A stretch of 64,000 bases of DNA from Clostridiales bacterium (GCA_015056045.1 SVGZ01000004.1:1-64000); one strand, 5' to 3'; shown: positions 33,390 through 42,194, counted from the first letter of the stretch. The notes: generated by a model from the letters alone, not told the origin. Made by a program: numbers and translations.

Positions 33390-34910
33390 TCAGCTGTTCA
33401 GCTTTGCGAAAACGCCCGTAAGGCCGTTGTAAGCTTCTTCAAAAATGCCGAAAAGCTTTTCATAGACGGCGAAATTTTCGGGATTCGGTTCGATCGTGCG
33501 TGCAGGTTTGTTGAATTCTTCGACGACTTTGAAATCGGGGAATGCGCCAATACCGACACCGCAGGCGATCGCTGCGCCAAGGGAGGTTGCTTCTTCGATA
33601 TATTCGGGAACGATGAGCTTTCTCTGCCAGATATCGGCAAGCATCTGCAGCCATTCCATACCTCTTGCACCGCCGCCGATCATCATAATATCCTCAACGG
33701 GGAATTTACTGTTGATGACGTCAAGGATGACCTTCATATTGTAGCCGACGCCTTCGAGGACGCTGCGGATCATATCGTTTCTTGTCGAAGTGAGCGTAAG
33801 GCCAAGGAAGCAGCCCTTTGTATTCGGGTTCCAACGGGGGCTTCGCTCGCCTAAAAGATAGGGCAGGAAGAGCAGATTATTCGCACCTGCAGGGCTCTTT
33901 TCCGCGAGCTTGTTGATGAGCTGATAGGGGCTGATGCCTTTTTCGGCAGCTTCCAGAAGTTCGGGATCGCAGAGGTTGTTTTTGACCCAGCTATAGGAAT
34001 AACCGGCTGTCTGCATCGTGCCGTTGGGCGTATAAAGCGAAGGATCAAGATGGATCCAGTTGAATGTACGCATTTCGGGATCAAAGAAGGGTTCGTTTGC
34101 CGCTGTGGAGATCCATGCAGAGCTGCCCATCGAGCAATAGGTCTTACCGAGCCTTGCAACGCCTGCACCGACCGTTGCACAGGAACCATCACCGCCGCCG
34201 ATAACGACAGGTGTACCTTCGAGAAGACCGCATGCTGCAGCTGCTTCTTTGGTAATGGTTCCGGCAATATCGCTCGAAGGATGCACTTCGGGTAAAAGGT
34301 CCGCACGAATTCCCGTTGCCGCAATGATCGCGGGAGACCATGTGCGCTTTGTCATATCAAAGAGGTTCATGCCGCCGGCATCGGAATAATCCGTGACGAA
34401 ATTGCCAGTCAGTTTATAGATGATATAGTCCTTTGCGTGGAGGACCTTTGCCGCTTTTTTATAGACATCGGGTTCGTTATCACGTACCCACATGAGCTTT
34501 TCCAAGCTGTATGCAGGGCTGATGCGGTGACCTGTTGTTTTATAGATGAACTGCTGACCCAATTCTTTTTCGAGAAAATCGGCCTGTTTTGTGCTGCGCT
34601 GGTCTGCCCAGATGATCATCGGGCGAAGCGGTTCGCCGTCTTTATCGACAAGAAGGCAGCCCATCATCTGTGCGGAAAAGCTGACGCCGCCGATGTCGCT
34701 TGCGGTAACGCCTGCTTTTTCCATCAAGGTGATGGTCGATTTGCAGACAGCTTCCCACCAGTCTGCGGGGTTCTGTTCGACATAGTTGACGCCGGGATAA
34801 TAGGTCGGGTATTCATATAAAGAGGAAGCATAGAGCTTTCCGTCGAGTCCGTATAAAGTCGCTTTGTTTCCGCTTGTGCCGAGGTCGTGTGCAATGAGGA
34901 ATTTTGCCAT
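33390..34910 (-). CDS. xylB: FGGY-family sugar kinase, probably xylulokinase
   Basis: A 506-residue FGGY kinase: HDLGTSGNKATLY (residues 9-21) is the first phosphate loop, SFSAQMMGCLLVD and IIWADQRS the sugar-binding core, VVIGGGDGSCATVG the second lobe, and MIGGGARGMEWLQMLADI the FGGY signature region. Length and the QMMG motif fit xylulokinase, but related kinases for other ketoses cannot be ruled out. It follows the lactonase gene after a hairpin-bearing 60-bp gap and precedes two ferredoxin-nitroreductases. Confidence 0.83.
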   Translation of the reverse strand: MAKFLIAHDLGTSGNKATLYGLDGKLYASSLYEYPTYYPGVNYVEQNPADWWEAVCKSTITLMEKAGVTASDIGGVSFSAQMMGCLLVDKDGEPLRPMIIWADQRSTKQADFLEKELGQQFIYKTTGHRISPAYSLEKLMWVRDNEPDVYKKAAKVLHAKDYIIYKLTGNFVTDYSDAGGMNLFDMTKRTWSPAIIAATGIRADLLPEVHPSSDIAGTITKEAAAACGLLEGTPVVIGGGDGSCATVGAGVARLGKTYCSMGSSAWISTAANEPFFDPEMRTFNWIHLDPSLYTPNGTMQTAGYSYSWVKNNLCDPELLEAAEKGISPYQLINKLAEKSPAGANNLLFLPYLLGERSPRWNPNTKGCFLGLTLTSTRNDMIRSVLEGVGYNMKVILDVINSKFPVEDIMMIGGGARGMEWLQMLADIWQRKLIVPEYIEEATSLGAAIACGVGIGAFPDFKVVEEFNKPARTIEPNPENFAVYEKLFGIFEEAYNGLTGVFAKLNS

Positions 34911-34930
34911 AATATACCTTTCAGGAAGTG

Positions 34931-34960
34931 AGACCCAATGCGTTATTTTGCATTGGGTCT
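34931..34960. other. Intercistronic hairpin in the sugar operon
   Basis: Perfect 11-bp stem AGACCCAATGC / GCATTGGGTCT. The T-rich tail (TTTTCTT) is on the plus-strand side, so on the operon's own strand it lacks a terminator tail. It may stabilise the upstream mRNA or block antisense transcription. Confidence 0.6.
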
Positions 34961-34970
34961 TTTCTTATTT

Positions 34971-35960
34971 TCAGAGTTCGATGCAGGCCATGGTAGCCGG
35001 GAGTTCATGCTGTGTGTTGACTTTGCCGGGGTCTGTAACAAGGTCGAAGCAGGATGCGATAAGCATACCGTTCCAGACGATCGGTTCGCCGGGCTGATCA
35101 AGCTCGCCGTGGAGTCCATCGCTGTCGGGGCTTTCGGCAATGCGTTCGAGTTTGCCGTCGGGCGTCATGCGGCAGATCGCATTGGCAGAGAAGTCTGCGA
35201 TATACATCATGCCGTCTTTATCGATGAACATACCGTCTGTGCTCTTGAGCTGTTTCGGGTCTTTGGCAAAGGGTTTCTTGCTCTTGACTAAGCCCTTTTC
35301 ATCGAGTTCGATCTTCCAGATTTCACCATCGCCGAAGTTGCCGACGAAAAGATTGCCTTCTGCGTCAAAGACGATGCCGTCAAGACCGTACTGACAATCG
35401 GGATCGTTTGTGATATACCAGTCGATGAGGTTCTTATCTTCGAGTGTGTTGGTGATCTCGATATTTTCTTCATCGGGAGAGAAGCGGTAAATACCGGAAA
35501 CGAGCTTGCCCGAAGGATCCTTGACGGGTGTCATGGAGCTTTCCGTAACATAGAGGTAGCCCTTGTGATATTTGATGCCGTTGGGGTGTTCCATGCCTGT
35601 TGCAATGGTCTTCCAGGAAAGAATGTTGCCGTCATCATCAACGGTGACTTTCAGGATTCTGCCCTTGTTTGCCCAGTCGGGTCTGTCTGCTTTCCAGCCG
35701 GGGTTATCGACGATATAGATGTTGTAATCTTCGTCGAAGCAGATACCCATGTTTCTGGCAACGCCGATTTCCGGGTGAACCGGTACTTCAAACCATTTGG
35801 AGATATTTCTGTCTTTATCGAAGCGGACGACAACACCGGGAACGCTGTCATCTGCAAAGTTGGGGCAGGATAAAACGAGGTTGCCGTGGCGGTCAACTTC
35901 CATGCCGTCGGGTGTGACGATATAATCGGGAAGGATTGCGAAAAGTTTGGAATTGTACAT
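34971..35960 (-). CDS. SMP-30/gluconolactonase-like protein
   Basis: A 329-residue six-bladed beta-propeller of the SMP-30/gluconolactonase/LRE family. Repeated blades are visible (PDGMEVDRHGNLVLSCPN; GICFDEDYNIYIVDNPG; DGIVFDAEGNLFVGNFGDGEIW; DGMFIDKDGMMYIADFSANAI), with the metal-site Asn/Asp candidates in HPNGIKY and GLDGIVFD. It likely opens a sugar lactone produced by the neighbouring dehydrogenase. AAGGAGA precedes ATG 35960; it starts 18 bp after the dehydrogenase gene. Confidence 0.82.
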   Translation of the reverse strand: MYNSKLFAILPDYIVTPDGMEVDRHGNLVLSCPNFADDSVPGVVVRFDKDRNISKWFEVPVHPEIGVARNMGICFDEDYNIYIVDNPGWKADRPDWANKGRILKVTVDDDGNILSWKTIATGMEHPNGIKYHKGYLYVTESSMTPVKDPSGKLVSGIYRFSPDEENIEITNTLEDKNLIDWYITNDPDCQYGLDGIVFDAEGNLFVGNFGDGEIWKIELDEKGLVKSKKPFAKDPKQLKSTDGMFIDKDGMMYIADFSANAICRMTPDGKLERIAESPDSDGLHGELDQPGEPIVWNGMLIASCFDLVTDPGKVNTQHELPATMACIEL

Positions 35961-35978
35961 AGTGATTCTCCTTATTTG

Positions 35979-37019
35979 TCAGAACTTGATGACGATCTTT
36001 TTCTGTGCCTGTCCTGCGGCAACTTTTTCAAATGCGCCTAAAATATCGCTGAAGGGGATGACATCGGAAATGAAATCATAGGGGTTGAGGACGCCTGCTT
36101 TGATCCATGCAGCGATCTGTGTATGTGCTTCGGCTTCTTCGAGCTTGAGCGGGAACTGTACGAACTGCAGTGTCCAGTTATAGGGTGCGCGGCTCCAGTC
36201 GAGGTTCATGCCGAGTTTCGGGGAAATACCGTAGCAGCAGATCTTGCCGTTGTATTTGACGAGTCCCATTGCCTGGTTGATGAGTGCGTTGATGCCGACA
36301 GCATCGACGACGAAATCCGCACCTTCGGGGAGGATCTTTTTGATCTCGCTGTCAACGTCAACTTTTGTGCTGTTGAAGACGATATCTGCGCCTAAGCGTT
36401 CAGCTTCTGCGGCTTTTTCGTCTGTGATGTCGATCGTGATGACGGGCGCAAGGCCTAAAAGCTTGGCAAAGCGCGTGAAGCAAAGACCGACAGGACCTGC
36501 GCCGAAAATAACGATGGATTTATTGGGTTCCATCTGGAAGCGCTTCATGGCGGAGAGAACTTCGCGGAAGGTGATGATCATAGCAGCCGCAACGGGATCG
36601 CATACATCGTTGACGACGGTCTGTGCATAGTAGCCTTCGGAAAATTCGGGAGTTCCCGGGCCCATGCCGTTTTTGATGTAGGCTTCTTTATCGCCGACGA
36701 CGCAGTATTCGCTGTATGCGCCCCAGCCGGAAGCATAACCATCGGGATTGCCCTCGAGGAAAGGCAGAAGAACGATGTCGCCTTTTTTATAGGAAGTGAC
36801 TTTGCTGCCGACTTCGACAACTTCGCCAACACCTTCATGCCCTAAAACAGCGGGATAGGTATCAAAATTTTTGAATGTGCCGTGAATGATCTTCATATCC
36901 GTGCCGTTGCATACGCCGCAGGAAAGCATGCGGACGAGTGCCTGGCAATCGTTATATGTGGGAATGGAAAGCTCCTCTACGGAAAGTTTTCCCTGTGCAT
37001 CAACTACTAAGCCTTTCAT
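35979..37019 (-). CDS. Zinc-type medium-chain dehydrogenase (MDR)
   Basis: A 346-residue MDR alcohol/polyol dehydrogenase: Cys34 in MLSCGVCNGTD and GHEGVGEVVEVG with His61-Glu62 form the catalytic zinc site, and IVIFGAGPVGLCFTRFAKLLG is the NAD(P) Rossmann loop. The structural-zinc four-Cys lobe of classical ADH is absent; instead there is a GNPDGYASGWGAYSEYC insertion. It probably oxidises a sugar or polyol ahead of the lactonase or kinase. GGAGG precedes ATG 37019; the 75-bp tandem repeats lie just upstream. Confidence 0.85.
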   Translation of the reverse strand: MKGLVVDAQGKLSVEELSIPTYNDCQALVRMLSCGVCNGTDMKIIHGTFKNFDTYPAVLGHEGVGEVVEVGSKVTSYKKGDIVLLPFLEGNPDGYASGWGAYSEYCVVGDKEAYIKNGMGPGTPEFSEGYYAQTVVNDVCDPVAAAMIITFREVLSAMKRFQMEPNKSIVIFGAGPVGLCFTRFAKLLGLAPVITIDITDEKAAEAERLGADIVFNSTKVDVDSEIKKILPEGADFVVDAVGINALINQAMGLVKYNGKICCYGISPKLGMNLDWSRAPYNWTLQFVQFPLKLEEAEAHTQIAAWIKAGVLNPYDFISDVIPFSDILGAFEKVAAGQAQKKIVIKF

Positions 37020-37054
37020 AATGTCCTCCGATGTGATTTATATATTGAAAGTTT

Positions 37055-37338
37055 CTAATGCTACGTTGGAAGTATTTCTGACCGAAGACAGATTCGTTAT
37101 TATCGCAAATCTGAATTACTGTAGTCAGGTTTATAAAACAATGGAAGTATTTTTGACTGAAGTCAAATTTGTTTTTATCGTGAATCCGTATTACTGCAGT
37201 CAGGTTTATAAAACGTTGGTAATTTATCCGACTGAAGTCAACTTCGTTATTATCGCAAATCTGAATTACTGTAGTCAGGTTTATAAAACGTTGGTAGTTT
37301 ATCTGACCGAAGTCAAATTTGTTTTTATCGCAAATCTG
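37055..37338. repeat. 75-bp tandem repeat, about 3.8 units
   Basis: Units at 37055-37129, 37130-37204, 37205-37279 and a partial one at 37280-37338. Shared pieces are TTTATAAAACGTTGG, GAAGTCAA, TTTATCGCAAATCTG and ATTACTGTAGTCAGG. The period is 25 codons, so a frame stays open through it, but there is no gene-like start. Each unit has a small hairpin such as TTTGAC TGAA GTCAAA. It fills the whole gap between the glycosidase and dehydrogenase genes. Confidence 0.9.
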
Positions 37339-37367
37339 TGCTGCTGAAGCTGTAGTTTATACTTTTT

Positions 37368-38981
37368 TCAGTCATCGACCGGCATGACCGAAGCCGGGTT
37401 TAAGTGTACGCGCAGAACGATCCCCGGATAGAGGAATGCACCGCAATCGACTTCATCGCCTCTGCGGACAAATTCGCATACCCATTCGCCGTCTTCTGTA
37501 AAGTGACCTTCCTCAATGGTGAAAGCGGTGAGTTCGCTTGCCGCTCTGGATTGATAAGTTCTCGTCGGGTAAAGATCATCCGGATCGGACCTGAGCAGGA
37601 AGTTTGCAGTAAAGCCGACGCCTGCGATGTAGTATTCCGTCGGCGAAGCTTCATAGACGATGGCACGGCCGCGTTTGTTGAAGATATCGGGATCATCGTT
37701 CAAAAGCGAACCGATCCGCATATTATAGCCGAGTGCTCTTCCTTTGGCGTTTTTGGTCGTATAGTTGAAAGTAATATGATATTTTTCGCGCTTGACATAG
37801 CTGAAGTTTTGGAATTCTTCCTGCGTGACGCAGAAGATCTTATCCGTTCCGCCGTGACGAAGGAGCATCGGTGACATCAGCTGTATGATCTGCATGGAAT
37901 CAGCAACTTCTTTTGCCGCATCGGTAAGGCTGCCATCCCCTTTCAGCGTACTTTCCGCACCGAAACCGCAGATGCCGATCGCATTGTAATCCGCAGCGGC
38001 ATGGATGATGTTCAGCCCGAAGGCTACGCCGCCTGTACCCGTTTCGGGAATGAAAAGCGGATTGCCGAGTCTTGCGTGTGCAGCGCAGGTGCGAAGGTAT
38101 GCGCTCTTATGTGCAAGGTAAATATCCGCAGCAAAGCAGCAGATCGTCGGTGCAGCTTTCTGGAATATTTCCAAAACTCTGCCGACAGCTGCACCCGAAG
38201 GATAGCTTTGTCCGCCAACTTCCTGTCTGTTTTCGCCGATGGATGTGTTGACGTAAAGCGGCATATCGGGATAGATCTCTTTTCCTGCGGAGGCGATTTC
38301 GTCGATCGCTCTGCCGAAATAGTAAGAAGAAAAGGCTTCGTTTGCATAGCGGCCGAAGCGACCGTTCCAGCTGTTGTCACGATGGCTTGCGCCGGAATCT
38401 TCGAGTTCAACGCCATCAAGTACAGCGGGAACACCCAGATCAAAATCTGCCTGCCCGAGTTTGCTGTAATCACGGTCTGTCGGGTATAGGCCAAATTCAT
38501 TTTCGACCTGAACGGCGATGACTGTCCGTTCTTTTTCATCAAATGCGCGGATGCCTTCCATCAGTCTGACAAAGGCTTTTTTATCTGCCTCGATCGTTTC
38601 GCGGCAATGCGGCGACATCATCGGAACGACACCGCCATCGGCATGATGGGCAAGCCTGAAACGACGGGGATCTGCCTTTACCCAGTTCGGGACATAGGTC
38701 AGGTCGCAGTTTTTGCTGAAACCGAACCAAAGAATGACAAGGTGAAGACCGCTTGCGCGTACACGGCTGATGAGCCATTCCACCATGGAAAGATCAAAAA
38801 CGCCTTCTTCGGGTTCGAGCTGATACCAATACACCGGTACTTCGAGCGTATTGCCATGGTATTGCTTGACGGCGGAAATGCTTTTATCGATCATTTCGGG
38901 GCTGCCGTTGCTGGAGTTATGACTCTGCAGACCTAAAACATAAATGGGTTTTCCGTTTTTATCCTTAAAAATCGTTTGCAT
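37368..38981 (-). CDS. GH35/GH42-like beta-galactosidase (DUF5597 type)
   Basis: A 537-residue clan-A glycosidase. The TIM barrel occupies about residues 10-340: WYQLEPEEGVFDLS near 52, VILWFGFSKN near 82, the acid/base pair QVENEFG with Asn161-Glu162, and candidate nucleophile Glu313 in FIPETGTG. The C-terminal 170 residues are a beta domain like DUF5597. No signal peptide, so it is cytosolic and probably releases galactose or a related sugar from an imported oligosaccharide. GGAGG precedes ATG 38981. First gene of the minus-strand sugar cluster. Confidence 0.82.
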   Translation of the reverse strand: MQTIFKDKNGKPIYVLGLQSHNSSNGSPEMIDKSISAVKQYHGNTLEVPVYWYQLEPEEGVFDLSMVEWLISRVRASGLHLVILWFGFSKNCDLTYVPNWVKADPRRFRLAHHADGGVVPMMSPHCRETIEADKKAFVRLMEGIRAFDEKERTVIAVQVENEFGLYPTDRDYSKLGQADFDLGVPAVLDGVELEDSGASHRDNSWNGRFGRYANEAFSSYYFGRAIDEIASAGKEIYPDMPLYVNTSIGENRQEVGGQSYPSGAAVGRVLEIFQKAAPTICCFAADIYLAHKSAYLRTCAAHARLGNPLFIPETGTGGVAFGLNIIHAAADYNAIGICGFGAESTLKGDGSLTDAAKEVADSMQIIQLMSPMLLRHGGTDKIFCVTQEEFQNFSYVKREKYHITFNYTTKNAKGRALGYNMRIGSLLNDDPDIFNKRGRAIVYEASPTEYYIAGVGFTANFLLRSDPDDLYPTRTYQSRAASELTAFTIEEGHFTEDGEWVCEFVRRGDEVDCGAFLYPGIVLRVHLNPASVMPVDD

Positions 38982-39048
38982 ATATAAGTCCTCCGCTTAT
39001 CATAAAGCTTCGCAAAACGCCGATGTAATGGGATTATTCTATATTGAT

Positions 39049-39077
39049 ATGTTAACACGGAAGCCCGTTTATTTCAA
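39049..39077 (-). promoter_or_regulatory. Candidate promoter of the glycosidase gene
   Basis: Minus strand TTGAAA, 17-bp spacer, TAACAT. It faces away from the HAD promoter at 39129. Confidence 0.5.
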
Positions 39078-39128
39078 TATTTGCCGCATGATTGCGCAAA
39101 TTATCTTAAAAAGGGAAAGATTTTTCAA

Positions 39129-39157
39129 TTTCCATTCCATGAAGAATATGGTAGAAT
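39129..39157 (+). promoter_or_regulatory. Promoter of the Gph-like pair
   Basis: TTTCCA at 39129-39134, 17-bp spacer, TAGAAT at 39152-39157 with TG one base before it. Confidence 0.55.
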
Positions 39158-39185
39158 TTTGTTGAAAAGCTTTTTGGAGGCTATG

Positions 39186-39875
39186 ATGAGATACGACTGC
39201 GTGATTTTTGACCTCGATGGGACCTTGCTCGATACCTTGCCCGATCTTATTTCTTCGGTCAATCATACGCTCAGGCTGAATGATATGCCGGAAAAGGAAG
39301 CTGCCTATATCCGCAGCATGGTGGCGAACCCCGGAAGAGAATTTTTCAGGCTCTGTATGCCGCCGGAATTTGCAAACGATGCGGATATGATCGATCGCTG
39401 TTATGCGGATTTCCGCAGGCATTACGATGTGCATCTGGCAGATGAAACCGCACCGTATAACGGCGTTAAAGAGCTTCTTTCTTCTCTTAAAAAAATGGGC
39501 ATCAAACTTGCCGTGATCTCCAACAAAGCGGATCATGCCGTAAAAATGCTCATAGAGAAAAACTTTCCCGCTGTCTTTGACGGCGTCATCGGCGAAGGAA
39601 ACGGGCTTTTGCCAAAGCCTGCGCCGGATATGTATCTGCATTTAAAGGAAAAACTGCAGTTTGAACAGGCTATCTATATTGGCGATACGGAATTTGATAT
39701 TCGTTTTGCCCGTGCGATCGGGATCGACTGCGCTGCCGTGAGCTATGGCTACCGCGAAGAAGATGTTTTGATCGCGGAAAAACCTGACTATATCGCTGCC
39801 GATGCGGAGGAACTTCTTCATGCATTATCGGCAAATGGAATTTCGGAGGATGATCATGGAAAACAGAAAATATGA
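39186..39875 (+). CDS. HAD phosphatase, phosphoglycolate-phosphatase-like (copy 1)
   Basis: A 229-residue HAD-IA hydrolase: FDLDGTLLDT with Asp9/Asp11, VISNKAD as motif II, LPKPAPD with the motif III Lys, and YIGDTEFDIRFA as motif IV, with a helical cap. It resembles Gph/PGP phosphatases; the substrate is uncertain. ATG 39186 is five bases after GGAGG and preferred over ATG 39183. It overlaps the next gene, a paralogue, by 20 bp. Confidence 0.85.
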   Translation: MRYDCVIFDLDGTLLDTLPDLISSVNHTLRLNDMPEKEAAYIRSMVANPGREFFRLCMPPEFANDADMIDRCYADFRRHYDVHLADETAPYNGVKELLSSLKKMGIKLAVISNKADHAVKMLIEKNFPAVFDGVIGEGNGLLPKPAPDMYLHLKEKLQFEQAIYIGDTEFDIRFARAIGIDCAAVSYGYREEDVLIAEKPDYIAADAEELLHALSANGISEDDHGKQKI

Positions 39876-40506
39876 TGCGGTCATTTTTGACCTTGACGGA
39901 ACACTTCTCAATACTTTGGGCGACCTCACCGCAGGCGTCAACTATGCGATGGATCAGTTCGGTTTTCCGCACCGCACGATCGATGAAGTTGAGCGCTTCA
40001 TCGGCAACGGCGTCAAAGTATTGATCGATCTTTCCGTTCCCGCAGGCACAGACGAAAAAACAGCGGCAGATTGCCTCGCCGTTTATAAAGAATATTATTC
40101 GACACACCTCGATGTCTACACAAAACCCTATGAAGGCATCCGTGAGCTGCTCGTTTCCTTAAAAGAAGCCGGCATGAAAACGGCCGTTGTTTCCAATAAA
40201 TATGACAGCGCAACAAAGCACCTGGCAAAGCTGCATTTCGACGGACTTTTAGGTTTTGCTCTGGGCGAGAGAGCCGATATCAAACGCAAACCTGCACCGG
40301 ATGCGCTTTTCTATGCCATGGAACAGATCGGCGCAAAGAAAGCCATCTATGTCGGTGATTCCGAAGTGGATGTCAAAATTGCAAGAAATGCCGGCATGGA
40401 ATGCATCGGCGTATCCTGGGGCTTCCGCGGAAGAGCACGCCTCGCGGAAGAAGGCGCTGATTTCATCATAGATAAGCCCGAAGAACTTCTCCCCATCGTT
40501 CTGTAA
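39856..40506 (+). CDS. HAD phosphatase, phosphoglycolate-phosphatase-like (copy 2)
   Basis: A 216-residue paralogue of the preceding gene: FDLDGTLLNT with Asp12/Asp14, VVSNKYDSATKHL, KRKPAPDALFYAM and YVGDSEVDVKIARNAG. ATG 39856 was chosen since CGGAGG lies six bases upstream within the first gene. The 20-bp overlap means coupled translation. Such tandem Gph-like pairs may divide related phosphorylated by-products between them; this is inference. Confidence 0.85.
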   Translation: MENRKYDAVIFDLDGTLLNTLGDLTAGVNYAMDQFGFPHRTIDEVERFIGNGVKVLIDLSVPAGTDEKTAADCLAVYKEYYSTHLDVYTKPYEGIRELLVSLKEAGMKTAVVSNKYDSATKHLAKLHFDGLLGFALGERADIKRKPAPDALFYAMEQIGAKKAIYVGDSEVDVKIARNAGMECIGVSWGFRGRARLAEEGADFIIDKPEELLPIVL

Positions 40507-40522
40507 TTTTCAGAGGAAAAAC

Positions 40523-40993
40523 ATGGTAAACATTCATACAGACAGACGGATCAACATTTTCTGGAACGGATTTCTGAATAAGAAAAAATTGCCCGAGAGC
40601 ACAAGATGCCACAGGATCTTTGCTTTTTCGCCCGATCAGCGCGAATCGATGCGCCTTTTACGCCTTGCTTATGCGGGGAAAAAGGAGCTGATCTTTTCGT
40701 CCTTCAATTCCTATACGGATGTGGAGGCGATCCCGAAACCGGGTGATATTTCCATCGTCACCGAAAGCGGAGGTTTCCCCTATTGCGTGATCGAAACACA
40801 GCAGATCGAAATGGTTCCGTTCAAACAGATCGATTTTTCGCTCATCCAGCGTGATGACGAAACAAAGAGCCTGCTTTCGTGGCAGATCGAACATCTGGCG
40901 CAATATAAAAAAGAAGGCGAACTCTATGGCTATCAGTTCTCCTCCGAAAGCCCGATCGTTGTCGAATCCTTCAAAGTGATATACAGGGAATAA
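40523..40993 (+). CDS. ASCH-domain protein
   Basis: A 156-residue ASCH-fold protein: WNGFLNKKKLP near residue 14, GDISIVTESGGFPYCVIET near 74, the conserved WQIEH after a DDETKSLLS segment, and a VESFKVIY end. ASCH domains are PUA-like and are thought to bind RNA or modified nucleotides; some are amidohydrolases. GAGG precedes ATG 40523, 16 bp after the HAD pair, so it is likely the third gene of that operon. Confidence 0.75.
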   Translation: MVNIHTDRRINIFWNGFLNKKKLPESTRCHRIFAFSPDQRESMRLLRLAYAGKKELIFSSFNSYTDVEAIPKPGDISIVTESGGFPYCVIETQQIEMVPFKQIDFSLIQRDDETKSLLSWQIEHLAQYKKEGELYGYQFSSESPIVVESFKVIYRE

Positions 40994-41024
40994 AAAATAA
41001 GAGACGCTAAGCGTCTCTTTTTTG
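40993..41024. terminator. Bidirectional terminator
   Basis: AAGAGACGC TAA GCGTCTCTT with A- and T-runs, between the convergent ASCH and methyltransferase genes. Confidence 0.9.
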
Positions 41025-41026
41025 TC

Positions 41027-41785
41027 TTATTTTTTTGCGATCAGGAGGAAACGGTGCGTTCTGCCGGAAATTTCTCCTTTTTCTTTAAGAAGCTTCTGCG
41101 CTTCAAAAAGTTTTGGCAAACAGCTTTCCACCGAAAAACCAACAAATTCCCATTCGATGATGCGTGCAAACCAGACGAGCGCAGCTGTATCAAAAAAGCG
41201 GATGCTGCCGAAATGTTCTTCGCATTTTTCGATCGTGAAACCCGCTTCGGCAAAAAGTCTGCGCTGTGTTTGTGCATATTGCAGGGGAAAAGGAAGCGGC
41301 AGATCGCCAAGAAGCAGCTGCACAAGTTCGCGGTCGTTTTCTGCGCCGACCTGCTGCGTGATGAAAATACCGTTCGGTTTTAAGATGCGGTAAATTTCCG
41401 CTGCGTGCAGATCGCCATGACGATTGATGACCATATCAAAGCTCTCATCAGCAAAAGGAAGAATGCCGTTTCCGTCGGCTTCCCTGAAATCGATGCCAAG
41501 CGGTAACAGTTTTTCTTTCAGCAGGCGGACATTCGGCGGAAAGTTTTCCGTTGCGGCAAGGTTTTCATGTGGATGCCCAAGCGAAAGTAGAAATTCCGCA
41601 CCGCCCGTATCGATATCGAGAAGGCGCATATCGGGTTTTAATCTTGATAAAATTTCCGCTTTATAGTCCCAGGGGATGTCGTCTTCTTCGCGGTAGCGGC
41701 CTTCGATATGAGAAAAATCCCAGCCGACGATGTGTGCGATCTCTTCTTCGCGCATCCATTGTTCCATTAAGTTTTCTTTATCCAT
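41027..41785 (-). CDS. Class I SAM-dependent methyltransferase
   Basis: A 252-residue methyltransferase: motif I is MRLLDIDTGGAEFLLSLG (about residues 53-70), followed by an acidic post-I (AATENF), GILPFADESFDMVINRHG as motif II/post-II and EIYRILKPNGIFITQQV as motif III. GG in motif I is embedded in DTGGAEF, a common variant. The acceptor is unknown. ATG 41785 was chosen with AAGGAAA upstream; ATG 41767 is possible. Has its own promoter. Confidence 0.82.
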   Translation of the reverse strand: MDKENLMEQWMREEEIAHIVGWDFSHIEGRYREEDDIPWDYKAEILSRLKPDMRLLDIDTGGAEFLLSLGHPHENLAATENFPPNVRLLKEKLLPLGIDFREADGNGILPFADESFDMVINRHGDLHAAEIYRILKPNGIFITQQVGAENDRELVQLLLGDLPLPFPLQYAQTQRRLFAEAGFTIEKCEEHFGSIRFFDTAALVWFARIIEWEFVGFSVESCLPKLFEAQKLLKEKGEISGRTHRFLLIAKK

Positions 41786-41815
41786 AACAACAGCATTTTC
41801 CTTTTCTATATGCGC

Positions 41816-41844
41816 AGTATACAAAAACAAGAGGATTTTTTCAA
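41816..41844 (-). promoter_or_regulatory. Promoter of the methyltransferase gene
   Basis: Minus strand TTGAAA, 17-bp spacer, TATACT. Confidence 0.75.
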
Positions 41845-41922
41845 GAAAAAGCTTAAAAAACCGCAGCAGAACGGGAATTTTTGTGCTATGCTGTTCCTAT
41901 AGATAAATACGGAGGAAGCGCA

Positions 41923-42087
41923 ATGTTTATTTTGTATCTGATCATATTGGTGTTTTCGGCTTTATCCATGTATTTTGTCTGGCATGACCATAAAAAAGGA
42001 GAAATCGGTAAAAGCGCTTTCAGGATACTCATGATCCTTGAAGCGGTTATCCTTCTCATTTCGGTCTGGCTGCTTATCCGCAGCTGA
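41923..42087 (+). CDS. Small two-helix membrane protein
   Basis: A 54-residue protein: hydrophobic helix at residues 1-20 (MFILYLIILVFSALSMYFV), a short charged loop HDHKKGEIGKSA and a second helix at about 33-51, ending LLIRS. GGAGGAA is well placed for ATG 41923. No family recognised. It has a good ribosome site, a terminator after it and a possible extended -10 (TGCTATGCT at 41884-41892), so it is likely real. Confidence 0.7.
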   Translation: MFILYLIILVFSALSMYFVWHDHKKGEIGKSAFRILMILEAVILLISVWLLIRS

Positions 42088-42100
42088 AAAAAGATAATTT

Positions 42101-42133
42101 ACGCAGGGCATTTTTTCGACCTGCGTCTTTTTT
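42101..42133 (+). terminator. Terminator after the small membrane protein gene
   Basis: ACGCAGG / CCTGCGT stem with a 12-base loop, then CTTTTTTT. Confidence 0.8.
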
Positions 42134-42194
42134 TCGTCTTTTTAGGCAAAACCGTGCATATAGATAGGCGAGCATCAGATCCGGGAGGAGTTTT

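Noticed and set aside
36886-37347. Frame encoding 25-residue repeats over the 75-bp tandem array
   Set aside because: Open only because 75 is a multiple of three; it starts antisense inside the dehydrogenase gene and has no ribosome site. Kept as a DNA repeat.
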